From Tetrastigma voinierianum (taxonomy: Eukaryota > Streptophyta > Magnoliopsida > Vitales > Vitaceae): DNA of 64,000 nt. This document shows, in pieces, positions 23,096 through 33,104 of the stretch. The stretch lies in the NCBI GenBank assembly GCA_016808115.1, contig JAEQBH010000038.1:1-64000 (forward strand), given 5' to 3'. The notes beneath the pieces were generated by a model. It saw only the letters and a list, made by a program, of their open reading frames with translations, was not told where the DNA came from and searched no databases. The position numbers were made by a program, and so were the translations under genes. Position 1 is the first letter of the stretch, and each line of letters starts with the position of its first letter.

Positions 23096-23960
23096 GACCT
23101 TAATAGTTCTGCGTAGGAACGAGCAGAGCAGTCAGTCAAAGCGAGAGCGACAGCGGTATCTTCGTCACTAAGCCCAAGACGAGCATCTGAAAAATATGAG
23201 GGAAACTTAAGGTCAGGAGTATTCAATCGACTTTAGATGAATTAAACCAAAAGTAAGGATGATACTCACGAAGGTTATCAGGGGCACCCCACGTTCTGGG
23301 TACGCCTAGGGTGTCTTCCCTGTCTAAAGAATTGTACTCCCAGTTGGAGCCACTAACAAAGAAATATCGAACTTTCCATGTCCCGTGAGGCAGTTAAGGA
23401 AGGTCCGAAATCACCAAAGGGCCCAGACGCCTAGTGGAAGTAATAAACCCTCTGCCGGGTAAATTGGCTTCTGATTAAAAAGATGCAGGAGCAAAGCCAC
23501 ATTAGGGACGCCAAGTCCCCTGTCTCTAAAAAAGACCAGCAAACCCACTAAAATGCCCCAACCATTAGGGGCCAGTTGGGAAGGGCAGATATGAAAATGC
23601 TGAAGAACTTGTTTGATGAAAGGGTGCAAGGAAACTGAGGTCATATATCAAATGCGACCGAAAAACATACCATTCTGCACCTGAGGTAACGTGAATGAGT
23701 CAAAAAATCGAGACCATATACGAATACCCTCCAGAAAGGCCGGTATCGTTCAACAAAAATCGACTCGTATGAAGGGCCAACCTTACTCGGTCCTACTTTC
23801 ATGGAGCTGGATGAACGGCAACTTGAGGAAGTCCACCCTGTAGATATTTCCTGGACGTTTATTTTCCTTTGCCTTTACCCAAAGGAGGGAGGCGCTGACA
23901 GAGCATCTAGGGATTAGCCGACGATCGTTTAATCGGGACTTCTAGCCATATCGAATCGAT
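23096..23960 (-). pseudogene. Antisense extra ORF of element H, N-terminal part (Transposase_28-like)
   Basis: On the minus strand, ERYRPFWRVFVYGLDF near 23715 is followed by an uninterrupted piece at 23411-23644: HPFIKQVLQHFHICPSQLAP, then NGWGILVGLLVFFRDRG and PNVALLLHLF. This pattern is that of the 'putative gypsy type transposon' domain (Pfam Transposase_28, from memory), common in plant Tat-element extra ORFs. Near 23140 the frame reads DEDTAVALALTD, and it reaches the insertion point of element A at 23095. The rest of the protein is at 11430-12848. Its function is unknown. Confidence 0.65.
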
Positions 23961-24290
23961 ATCAGCGAGACTAGCATGGATATCGCCATAAAGACGAAGA
24001 GCGATTCTGTTTCATCGCAAAAGCGCATAAAGATAAACAAGAAACACCCAGCCTAAACCCTGTGACCTAACGGAGATCGAAGGAAGCGGCAATAAAACGC
24101 CAAATAAATAGGAAGGTTAAGAGACTAGAGGAACGCCGAAACCGAAGAGATCACAAACAAGAGACAGTAAAACCCAAAGGTCATTATTAATATCCGACTA
24201 ATGGCGCGACCGTGGCTAATCCGGGGACGACGAAACGGGCAATCGACGCAGAACAATTACACTCTTGCCCACGCTAGCCCGCAGATACAC
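23961..24290 (+). other. H 3' region upstream of polypurine tract
   Basis: This is the end of the internal region of H. I see no coding domain; it may hold the promoter side of the antisense ORF. Confidence 0.4.
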
Positions 24291-24305
24291 AAGGCCGGGG
24301 GCAAC
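24291..24305 (+). promoter_or_regulatory. Polypurine tract of element H
   Basis: AAGGCCGGGGGCAAC directly precedes the 3' LTR start TGATGGGGG. A G-rich tract at this spot primes plus-strand DNA in Ty3/gypsy elements. Confidence 0.7.
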
Positions 24306-25019
24306 TGATGGGGGTATAGAATTGGACCAAGTATCCCACTCGCCAGCCCGATAGAGCAATGGGGGCCGTGCCCCGCCCGTGTCCTTCCATAGCAGCCCAA
24401 ACAGAGGTCCGGCTCATTAGGCCCAAACATGGATTTGGAAAAATAGGGAGGCCCGTATCCAGCTAGTCAACCCAAATCCTTCCCAAATAACAGAAGATAG
24501 AATATTCCCTAAAAGATAACCTATTCGTCCAATCAAGCCCTATTATAAAGGGAAGAAAAAGAAATAGAAGACCGTTAGATGGGAATCCCCCAATAAAGAA
24601 GGAGGATTATCCCAAATAAACTCCCTTGACTAATTCATTGCTAAATCTAAGGCTAACTATATGAGGAAACATATCCTTCTAATGGAAAGACTCCTGTCAT
24701 CGTCCAACCGATGAATATCCACTATAAAAACAAGGCTACCCACCAACCGAAAGGTAAGCCAATACAAGATTCTAAACATTCATTCTTTCCTTCAAGGGAA
24801 GAATCGGATGAGACGGAGCGCACCCGCGAAGCCCTGCCACCCCCCCTTTTTCCCGGGTTTTCCGCAAAGGTCCTTTGACTGTGATTCCCCGGATCAACAT
24901 TACAACAACCTTTTCCATAGCTTTGACGATCCGACATCCTCCGTACCCCGATTAGCCTGGGTCCAAATTCTTAACGACCCCCTCACGCTCAAACAGCCTC
25001 CCGCTTGAAAGCATCATCA
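24306..25019 (+). repeat. 3' LTR of element H
   Basis: It is homologous to 2108-2825, keeps the TATA box at 24723-24730 and ends CATCATCA before the duplicated ATAAT (25020-25024). It is close in length to the upstream copy (714 versus 718 bp). Confidence 0.88.
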
Positions 25020-25974
25020 ATAATTATGTATAGGGTTAATAATTTTTGTATTACTAATCAAATATGTATTTATTATAATTAACTATATGAAAATAATTAA
25101 AGTACTATATTTTTAATACAAGTCAAATAACTACTTCAATTAATTTAATTTCAATCAATAAAATAAATAAAATTTTAAAATAATTTTATTTCTTTTTTAA
25201 TAAAAAAGAATATAATTGCTCTAATAAATATGCTCAATGCTTACAAATTTGATAATATTATAGTGAGACTAGAATTCTTATTGTCTTTTCCCATCAAATA
25301 TGATTTGCCTATCTGAATTACCTTCACACATAAACAAAACATCATAACAATAAAAATAAAACATCATAACAAGACAACATAAAACCAAACACCTCAAAAG
25401 ACGATCAAACTGCAAAACTAGAAAACTCAGATGTATATGAAATAACCATTTTAAAAAGAAAATAATTGATGTAGAAAGAGATATAAATGAGTTATTTTAG
25501 AGAAAAATTATCAAACTGGCCCTTATTGCTTAAGGAAGATGAGAGATTATAAATAAAAGTTGAGAAAAAGGATGGTAGGGTTTTCAAGAATCCATTTTTA
25601 CAGTGTTATGAACTTTTCCCTTACTCGGTGTAGAGAATGTGACACTATCCATTATAATTTGGTTTCTTATATTCCAATTATTTTAGGTTTTTGTTTTTCT
25701 ATTCTCTTTTTTATAAAAAAACAATTAATTATTTTATTCAATGCATAATTTCTTTTGACATTTGGAACAATTTTTCCATGGTTGATGAAGGAGAATTTGA
25801 GAAAAATAATATTGAAATTAAATATAAATCTAATAAAAGCATGATTAGAAAAATAATCTCAAATTTAATGTATTTTTCTCACAAATGGCTCTCAACGATA
25901 AGCATTCAAAAGCAAGTAGGCTTATTCAGAAGACACTCAGCCTCTAAATTCAAAACTTCCAAAATTTTGTGCTG

Positions 25975-26160
25975 CCTGGTCTCCTTCAAAATATATTTTC
26001 AGTCCAAATTCAAAATTTTCAAAACTATGAAATTGTTTCTTCAAAAGACAATTTTAGTTTAACATTTCAACATTTTAGAAAGTGTCTCTTCAAGAGACAA
26101 TTACATTCAGAAATTTCAAAATTTTATAAAATATTTCTTGAAAAGACACTTTCAATTTAA
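25975..26160 (+). repeat. Degenerate ~55-65-bp tandem repeat
   Basis: A phrase built from TTCAAAATTTT and TTCTTCAAAAGACA recurs about three times with drift (near 26005, 26065 and 26115). It is AT-rich and too diverged to define a unit precisely. Confidence 0.45.
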
Positions 26161-26175
26161 TTCAGTCACAACCTT

Positions 26176-26670
26176 GTGAAAAGACTCACCAAAGACCAGT
26201 GCTTAGAGCAACTTCGGTGGCAGCATAGGTGGGACTGGCACTTCCACGACTGCTTCCAACATCTTCACACCACCCCCATTATAGGCTTGTCTATGATAAC
26301 CCCAAACTTGCTCCTCTTAAAGTTCACCATATATGCTTTCTTTTGGTCTTTTTTCTGGTTTTTCCATTCCCGAACGACGTCGGTGTTTCATCCTCAACGT
26401 CATCATCGTCCCTCCCGCTCCTCCATTGTTACCTCAACCCATCTCCTCAAATCCCGCCCATGGCCTCACAACTTCTTTCCCACAACCTCTTCCATCCGTA
26501 TTAAAACTAATTTCAACCGCAACTACATGAACAAGGCGCCGAAATTGGAAATGAATAGAAAAAGAAAGGCCTTCTACCATACGTCCAAACGACATCGTTC
26601 GCCGATGGGCTCGTCAACTAAATCAGCGCCACATAGATGGCTCCAAGTTCAAAATAGGCTCAGATGTTAG
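26176..26670 (+). CDS. Hypothetical 164-codon frame, family unknown
   Basis: This is an open frame in a locally GC-richer island (about 26200-26660) within AT-rich DNA. The predicted protein is basic, with many His, Arg and Ser, a hydrophobic aromatic stretch (FTIYAFFWSFFWFF) that could span a membrane, and a Lys/Arg-rich tail. Overlapping frames on the same strand are also open, which is typical of chance openness in such composition. I recognise no domain and see no intron evidence. It could be a fragment of a host gene or spurious. Confidence 0.2.
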   Translation: MKRLTKDQCLEQLRWQHRWDWHFHDCFQHLHTTPIIGLSMITPNLLLLKFTIYAFFWSFFWFFHSRTTSVFHPQRHHRPSRSSIVTSTHLLKSRPWPHNFFPTTSSIRIKTNFNRNYMNKAPKLEMNRKRKAFYHTSKRHRSPMGSSTKSAPHRWLQVQNRLRC

Positions 26671-27116
26671 AGGCTAAAAATCAATTAAAATGGGTTGGTA
26701 TAATTAAATAACAATTGTTTTTAGGATTAATTACAAAAGTTCGAGATTTAAATAGTATTTTTTTCCCTAAATTTAACATGTATAATGGAAATATTTTTTC
26801 TTGTGTTATTTTATTTTATTTTTCAAACACAAAACTATTTTACTAATTCAAACTAGCAATTCATCGATAGAAAGAAATATAAAGTCAAAATTGCTAAAAA
26901 TTATATAAGATGAAACAAAGTCCATATTAATAGCATAATGAATAGGTTCAAAGTCTACACATTTAATAATGAGCCTACACATTTGATATTACCATTGCGA
27001 CTCAAATACCTATGACTCTAGTTTTATCATTGATTTGATTTCGTGTCTACGATCGAAACTTTGCTCATCTAAATAGCCCACACACTAATAAACGTTGAAC
27101 CACAACGACAAGTGTA

Positions 27117-27215
27117 CTGAGATGACACAACCACACACTGCAGCAAGACGACAACAACCACAGGCCACACCAAGACGACGACAACCACGTGCCACACCAA
27201 GACGATGACTAAATC
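27117..27215 (+). repeat. Short ~30-bp tandem repeat
   Basis: CAAGACGACGACAACCAC and near-copies recur three to four times with period near 30. It is a minor local duplication in non-coding DNA. Confidence 0.5.
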
Positions 27216-27469
27216 ATAAAAAAAAACAAATTAAAACCTAGATATGTGTGGAATAACCACTTTATTGAGAAAGAATATGATGGAAAAAAAGTATAGAAAG
27301 GTGATTCCAGAACAAGAATAGCCAAATAAATCACCCCTCTTTGTTAAGAAAAAGAAGCTAACAAAGAAAAAGTAAGGTCGAAACTTGCCTCATTGATCTT
27401 CTTCTTTCTCCTCTTCCTCCTGTTGGTTTAGTAGGGTTATTCTTTGATTAGGGCTGAAAGCAGTGGCAC

Positions 27470-28205
27470 CGTAGGAAGAGGGAGAAACAAGAGTCTCCAT
27501 GTACAATCCCAATTCTGGCTTATGTAGTTGGAACGATGATCTGTAACTGCGATTTCCCATGTACCTGCATGTGTTTTTTTATAGAACAACAATGCGTTAT
27601 CTTTCTAGTATGAGTCAACATAACTGCATCATTCCCCACAAATCGCACCACATGAAGAAAGCTCTCATCTAAATCATCTCCATCTCCAACCCTACATGGA
27701 AAATATAAAGAGAATAACTTTTTCCACGACTTCTTATTTCCATGTTCTTCCATCGCCTAAATTTAATGATAACCTAAACCACCCACGCACAGGCATCCTC
27801 CCAGAACCCTCAAATAAGAAACTGGTATTTTTCTAGTTTTGTCAGGCAATTGCATCTCCTGGAACTTCTCTCTTAAATTGAAAGCAAACAATTGACGTTT
27901 ATTATGATTATAGGTTTGGATGCTACACAATGGATATTCCCATTAATGTAAGCCTACGACCCTGACCCCTCGTCTGAAATTACGCTAGCATTGGTCTCCT
28001 CAATTATTCTCTAATTATTGGTTTTCAGAGTGAAAACATCGATCCGGGTTCTGAATTCATACCTTTACAGTGAGAATCTTCAATTCAGAGTCCTCATCGT
28101 CAGAATTATAGAAAAACACAACGAAAAGTCCTGTAAGTGTCGTACCAAGGCATGGTAGGTTCGTTGTGTTGTTTGCAGATGGTTCCAAAGGATGATGATA
28201 CAGAT
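27470..28205 (-). pseudogene. F-box associated domain fragment
   Basis: Read on the minus strand, pieces in order resemble the C-terminal F-box-associated domain of plant F-box proteins. They are DEDSELKILTVKV near 28085, a RRGVRVVGLH strip near 27960, QLFAFNLREKFQEMQLP near 27870, VSYLRVLGGCLCVGGLGYH near 27800, then MEEHGNKKSWKKLFSL and DESFLHVVRFVGNDAVMLT (27753 to about 27600). The usual order of this domain is kept, but stops and frame changes occur, and the N-terminal F-box that would bind SKP1 is missing. The germin-like fragment follows it on the same strand at 28268-28495. Non-functional. Confidence 0.65.
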
Positions 28206-28495
28206 CATCGCTTGGGAACTGCACTACCCACGAACTCCATCATGCAGTAGTCTCTCCAATGATCTCCTTTATCAGCAAATGCTGTGTTTATGGAAGCTTT
28301 GATGGAGTTGGGGGTGTTTCCCGCCACGGCTAGGCCGGAATAGACGAAGTCATCAACTGTTACTTTTGCCGGCGGCTTGCAGGAGTATCTGGCCGGGCCT
28401 TGTGGGGATGTCAAGTCTTCCACACAGAAGTCTTGGACTACTGCAGCAGAAGAAGACACAAGAAGGAAAGAAAAGAACGGAAGAATGGGAAGCAT
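28205..28495 (-). pseudogene. Germin-like protein N-terminus, truncated
   Basis: The minus-strand start codon is at 28493-28495. Residues 1-19 form a hydrophobic signal peptide (LPILPFFSFLLVSSSA). Residues 20-76 match the N-terminal part of auxin-binding-protein-19-type germin-like proteins (QDFCVEDLTS, YSCKPPAKVTVDDFVYSGLA), with the first two conserved Cys present. After residue 76 the similarity stops (about 28268) and a 20-residue unrelated tail ends at 28205. The cupin barrel with its metal ligands is absent, so it cannot be a working germin. Its 76 codons are free of stops, which makes it the best-kept host-derived piece in the window. Confidence 0.75.
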
Positions 28496-28505
28496 TTTAA
28501 GTGGT

Positions 28506-29315
28506 ATGGAAGAATTCCGGAATTACGTCAACGAAATCTAAGCACGACATGAATCCAACCTTGATCAAGTACACGTTGCCATCCAAACTGTATTAACGGA
28601 GCCCAAGCCCTATGGGGAGCAGGTCTCGGTTCATATATTTCCCTTACTGAAATCAACCCATTTTCTACTGACATCCTCACACCCTCCAACTTCTAAAAGT
28701 CCTCATACCAATCATGGAAACTAACATCAAGACCTCAAATTGTCCTTTCCCAAGTTCAATGGCGAGGATTCAGTTAAGTAGATTTATAAAGTAGAGCAAT
28801 ATTTTGACTTCAAAAATATTGCACCTGCTCATCATGTTCAACTAGCATCCTTCCATCTAGAAAGCATCACCCTCCAATAGCATCGGTGAATGACAAAATT
28901 TCGTGGACCACTCATATGGGATGAGTTCAACAAAACTGTGCTCCTTGACTTTGGTCCTACAAATTATGAAGATCCATCCGAAGTGCTATCTCGGCTTAAG
29001 GAAATCACAACAGTAGTAGCTTACCAAGAAGTTTTTGAAAAGCTTTCCCACCAAGTTGATGACTTGCTAGAAACTTTTCTCATCGGTTGTTTTATTGCTG
29101 GATTACGAGCTGATATTCGTTTGGAAGTGAAAATTAAACAACCCACTACATTGGAAGATACAATAGGAGTTGCTCGGTTGATTGAAAAAAGGAATCAGTT
29201 ACAAAAGAAATATATTAATTGGTTTCGCTTTCTAACCAACTGTGACAGTAGCATCCAACCCCGACACCGGGCTATACTAGGCCATTGTTTGCTCAGAAAA
29301 TATAGACTAAACCAC
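28506..29315 (+). pseudogene. gag: Reina-like chromovirus gag, first part (element G)
   Basis: A start at 28506 opens MEEFRNYVNEI. After two frame changes the strong frame at 28890-29318 reads FRGPLIWDEFNKTVLLDFGP, DPSEVLSRLKEITTVVAYQE, FEKLSHQVDDL and GCFIAGLRADIRLEVKIKQP. This is the retrotransposon Gag capsid domain of a Reina-type chromovirus. The frame is cut by the minus-strand LTR F at 29316 and resumes at 32652. No LTR or leader of its own lies upstream; the germin-like start codon is only 10 bp away on the other strand. Confidence 0.78.
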
Positions 29316-30757
29316 TAATTTAATACGGCGTGTGAGCCTTACAATTCTCCCCAGACGGCGTCAAAGTTGAATAGAGTTGTTTGGAAATGAATAAAAATGA
29401 TTTTATGTTCTGGAATGAATAATGGGTTTAGTCTATGACACTGCAAGTGCACAGGTCATACAAGTAGTAAAAATTGGATATAAGTCCAAATATCATTCCC
29501 ATCGAGATTGACAAGAATGTTGAGATCAACTACCCTAACTACTCAAGATCCACACTATTTGAACCTCCTTTTAATTGTTTGAGAACTGGAATTTAAAAGA
29601 CAAGATAATCCTATATTACTTTCATCTAATGAAAATAAATTTGACTTGAACTAGCAAATAAACTGGATTGAATAAGATCTCTGCTAGAAATGAACACTGA
29701 AATGAAATTGTTGTGAATCACAATTTCTCGCATTTTAATCTCGATTCTTCTATCCTGATTTTTGGATTTGGATTTGTCAAAGATGCCTATTAATGCAATT
29801 TGGATTTCTCCATTATTCACTAATTAGAGGTCCCTTCTTCTTTCAAAGAAAATGATCTAATCAGTTACTTGTATCCAACACACTCTTTATAAGATCTGAG
29901 TATTTTTCTTTTTCAACACTTCATGCCCATTTCTTAAGACTGCAGATTTCTTGCATACCAAGTTTGGGTCATTGCAAAACTTCTACAAAATGATTGATGA
30001 CTCATCCTTGGGGATTCGATGAATTTTTCCTTCTCCTTGATTGGGACCAGCTAACACAGATCTAGATCAACCAAGAAATTAAGTTGAAATCTAAGATGAG
30101 TTAAATTGTTAAATATTTCCCTTCCACCCTAACTATGAGTGAATAGGAACCCATTTAAATGAACTCTCAAAGCTCCTTAGTTCTTCAATGATAGTGTAAC
30201 AGACCCATAAGCTAAATGTTCCTAGCTCTCAGGAATCTCCATCTCTGTGTCACTCAGAGGGCTTCTTGTAAATCAGAGTAGGAAACAATCCTTGAGATGG
30301 TATTCGGTACTACCATTGGGAACAACTCAATTAACAAACAACATGAATCAAATAAATCAAAATCCAAATTTCAGGAAATTCCTTCCAATTCAAGCAGGAA
30401 AATTTATAACTAACAGCAGGTCCATTCCAATGGAAGTTGTGCTTCTCAATTACAGAATCACAATCAACAATGGAGTATTGATCAAGAACATCCACTATAA
30501 CTATAATTCACTGAAAGAAACGAATTCCAAAAATTGTCTGAACTTCATTGATTACAGGTCGTAATTGGAAAAGAGAATGAAAAATTAAATCCAGCTTCTA
30601 CATTCTAACAGATTACTGGTTCAGATCCAGAAAAAGAAAAGAAAATAAAAGAAAAGAAAAGTCTATTCTAAAATATACATTGAGTCTTCCTCGTCATCCC
30701 ATACAAACGGGTTTCGTAAAAACGGAAGCCGCGCTTTTACTAAAACTCGTGGTACGC

Positions 30758-30765
30758 TATTTATA
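30758..30765 (-). promoter_or_regulatory. TATA box of LTR F
   Basis: TATAAATA on the minus strand follows the dyad array. The same octamer is in LTR C (34435-34442) and in the C/E LTR (56279-56286), so transcription of F would run leftwards. Confidence 0.6.
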
Positions 30766-31094
30766 ACTTTCTAAAAAATTGGGCTTGATTCCAAGGCTCC
30801 AAGTACTTCAAAATAAATGGCCTGAAATTTCTCTCGCTTAGCCGCGACTCGAGAACGGTGTCGCAAATACAAATTCTGGTCCGGTCTGAGCACTCGCTGC
30901 GGACCTTAGGAAACCGTCACAATGCTTCTTCACTTTGTTCTTGCAATTGTTAAGCTGCGACCTGATGTTTTCTATTGTGACTTGTTTCTTCGGTTGCATT
31001 TGATTAGTGGTCGCAACATGAATTCTCGTCGCGGACCATGTTAGTTACAGGCAGAGAACTCGTCGCAATTCCCTTCTTTGCTCTGTGGACCAGT

Positions 31095-32465
31095 GTGGCG
31101 ACCTCAATCTGATGTCGCGATCGCCTCTCGCCTTTATTGCATTTCATGGTTATGCATTCGATTCATGTTGTGACATCATTTCGTTGTCGCCTCTTCGCTT
31201 CGTCATAACTTTCTTCAGACATGATATCATTCGCTTGTCTTTAGCCTTCAAGCAAGTCGCTACTCAAATTTGACGGTCTGCTTGTTTTCTTGTCACAACA
31301 TGGACATTAGGTCACGACCAAGTAGTTTCTTTAATCGTGAATTCCTCTGTCACACTCAAAAATATGTCGCACTATCTTCTTCCTATCCACAGAACCTCAT
31401 TTGTTAGTCTCAATAGTTTTCATTCAATTTTCTATTTCTGGTTAAGACCTGACTGTTCTTGCCTTTGTTAAAATATATGTCGCGATCTCAATTTCATGTC
31501 GCGACATCATTTCGCTATACTATGTCGATCTTTGTCGCGACCCATGTTCGGTTTCAACCCTTAATAAATTTTATGTCGCGACCTCAATTCCATGTCGCGA
31601 CCTGGCTGTCTTGCTTTCTACTGCATTCTGTGTCGCATGTCGCGACACCATTTATTTTGTCAGCCATTGATTCTTGGTCACAACTCCCCTTTTTATGTTG
31701 CGACATAAAATTATTTGTCTGTTCATTGTCTGTCAGTGATACGTGGATTTAAAGCCGCAACCTAATCGCTTTTCCTTATTGAAATCTATGTCGTGACCTT
31801 AAAAGCATGTCGTGACATCATTTCTCCCCATCCTTTCGCAACCTCACTTTTCAGCCTCAACAGTTTCCTCTAAATTCAGCTTCTTTTATTGGTCGCAACC
31901 TAAAAAGTGTGTCGCGACTGAATAGTGGCCCTTCTTACTTTGTTTCTGTCGTAGTGGCTCAAACTTAGTTGCAACATGTTTTAACTGTTCAACTCATTTT
32001 TATGTCGCGACATGAATTCCTAGTCGCGACCTTGATTGGTGTCCTTAGCTTACATTTTTGTCGCAACATCAATTTCATTACTACCAACAATGTCTTCTTT
32101 TTGTGTCACGACCTCAAAATGGTGTCGCGACATGATGGTGGCTCTTCTTACCTATGCCCTTGTCCTAGTTGCTTAAATGTAGTCGTGACATAAATACCTG
32201 GTCGCGACCTTGATTGGAGTGTCCAACTTATATTTTTGTTGCAACCTTAAATTGCTTGGTAGAGACCTTGCAAGCTTAGTCATCAGCCATTCATAGTCGC
32301 GACCTCAATTTTCTATTACAACCGCAGTTGTCTTCCACTGCCGCGACCAGCACGGTGTCCGACAGAACCTCCTTGTGCCCTTTTTTCGTCTCAACTTTGT
32401 CGCAGAATAGCTTTTCATCCAGTATAGTATGACTTCTGGTCGTGACCTCGACTCTCTGTCGCGAC
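31095..32465. repeat. Array of paired GTCGCGAC palindromes in LTR F
   Basis: Pairs of GTCGCGAC or one- to two-base variants start at 31095/31114, 31292/31311, 31479/31498, 31575/31594, 31677/31697, 31790/31809, 31892/31911, 32004/32023, 32105/32124, 32182/32201, 32296/32315 and 32439/32458. All but one pair are exactly 19 bp apart start to start. From 31479 on, pairs recur at 77 to 143 bp, mostly about 100, while the sequence between pairs is not obviously repeated. Confidence 0.85.
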
Positions 32466-32651
32466 CTCACCTTGGCCATTGAAATGCTTTCGCTTATGAT
32501 CCTTGCTGAAATTTTCATTTCTGCTATAAATTTTTGCAAAATATAAATTTGGTAAATAGTACATATTTCTACATAAAAACAAGCAATTACATTGTAATAA
32601 AAATCAGAAAAATGGACTAAAAATTCAATGATTTTTTGACTCATCAGCCAC

Positions 32652-33062
32652 CACCAACACAACGTATGAGTCCCACTTCAAACACTATTCCGACTACTTT
32701 CCGTCAAATCACTAACCAAGAGGCTCGAGAATGAGGGAGAAGGGATTATGTTATTACTGTGATGAAAAATTCATTCCGAGTCATTGATGTGAACGTCCAC
32801 AATTATTTATGATTGAAGACTCACCTCCAAGCCTAGATGGTGACAATGATGCTCAATCAAAATTAGAGAGGCAAGAATCAATACCAAAAATTTCTTTTCA
32901 TGCTATTGCAGGTATCGATCATCCTCAAACAATATGGGTCATCGGCTAGCTCAAACACAAGAGTATAGTTGTGCTAATAGATGGAGGAAGCACTCATAAC
33001 TTCATTGATCAAGCTATAGCCACCAAGTACATGTTACCTATGAATCGGGAAAAAAAATTTGA
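32652..33062 (+). pseudogene. Reina-like gag end and protease start (element G)
   Basis: It resumes the element interrupted by F. A CCHC zinc knuckle reads CYYCDEKFIPSHxC (stop at x) near 32750-32790. The protease active-site strip VLIDGGSTHNFIDQAIATKY lies near 32968-33028. The Asp in I-D-G-G-S-T is the catalytic residue of this family. The frame reaches MNREKKF and is cut near 33062, where the LTR of element C begins; the rest of pol is not in the window. Confidence 0.75.
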
Positions 33063-33104
33063 CGCCCTAAAACCCAAGGGTCTCGTTGACCAACCGTTAA
33101 CCTG

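Larger units (their letters stand above)
2108..25019 (+). mobile_element. Complete Tat-lineage Ty3/gypsy retrotransposon (element H)
   Basis: Two LTRs (2108-2825 and 24306-25019) both start TGATGGGGGTATAGAATTGG. The element is flanked by a perfect 5-bp target duplication ATAAT (2103-2107 and 25020-25024). Internal order is primer binding site, gag, protease, RT, RNase H, integrase, a long 3' region with tandem repeats and an antisense ORF, and a polypurine tract. Tat lineage is inferred from the second, archaeal-like RNase H, the protease type, the long 3' region and the antisense ORF. Element A (12849-23090) is nested inside, leaving about 12.7 kb of H itself. Every coding domain is frameshifted, so the copy is non-functional. 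Confidence 0.92.
25025..27469. other. AT-rich flanking DNA, no confirmed gene
   Basis: This very AT-rich sequence lies between element H and the gene fragments. Two small local repeats and one GC-richer open frame are listed separately. No LTR, transposase or RNA gene was recognised. Confidence 0.5.
29316..32646 (-). mobile_element. Minus-strand LTR of the GTCGCGAC family (element F)
   Basis: On the minus strand it starts TGATGAGTCAAAAA at 32646, runs through a GTCGCGAC dyad array, a TATA box at 30758-30765 and a U5-like part shared with C and E (near 29420-29520: GGACTTATATCC and GTGCACTTGCAGT). A degraded primer-site-like sequence sits at 29349-29366. It interrupts the gag of element G. 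The flanks ACCAC (29311-29315) and GCCAC (32647-32651) agree at 4 of 5 bases. The left border is uncertain because a primer-site-like sequence lies inside it, so it may be an LTR plus a short leader rather than a clean solo LTR. Confidence 0.65.

Noticed and set aside
26176..26670. Host gene call for the GC-rich island
   Set aside because: Two overlapping frames are open, no domain is recognisable and no splice pattern supports it; listed only as a low-confidence frame.
31459..32193. Open frames of 60-97 codons through the dyad array
   Set aside because: They arise because the repeated dyad lacks stops in some frames; no protein family pattern.
31095..32465. CRISPR-like array of short repeats with spacers
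   Set aside because: The context is a plant LTR with a TATA box, the 8-bp unit is a palindrome in pairs, and interval lengths vary from 77 to 143 bp.
29311..32651. Clean solo-LTR call for F with target duplication ACCAC/GCCAC
   Set aside because: Only 4 of 5 bases match, the left end lacks a CA/TG border and a primer-site-like sequence lies inside, so I report F as an LTR with uncertain ends.
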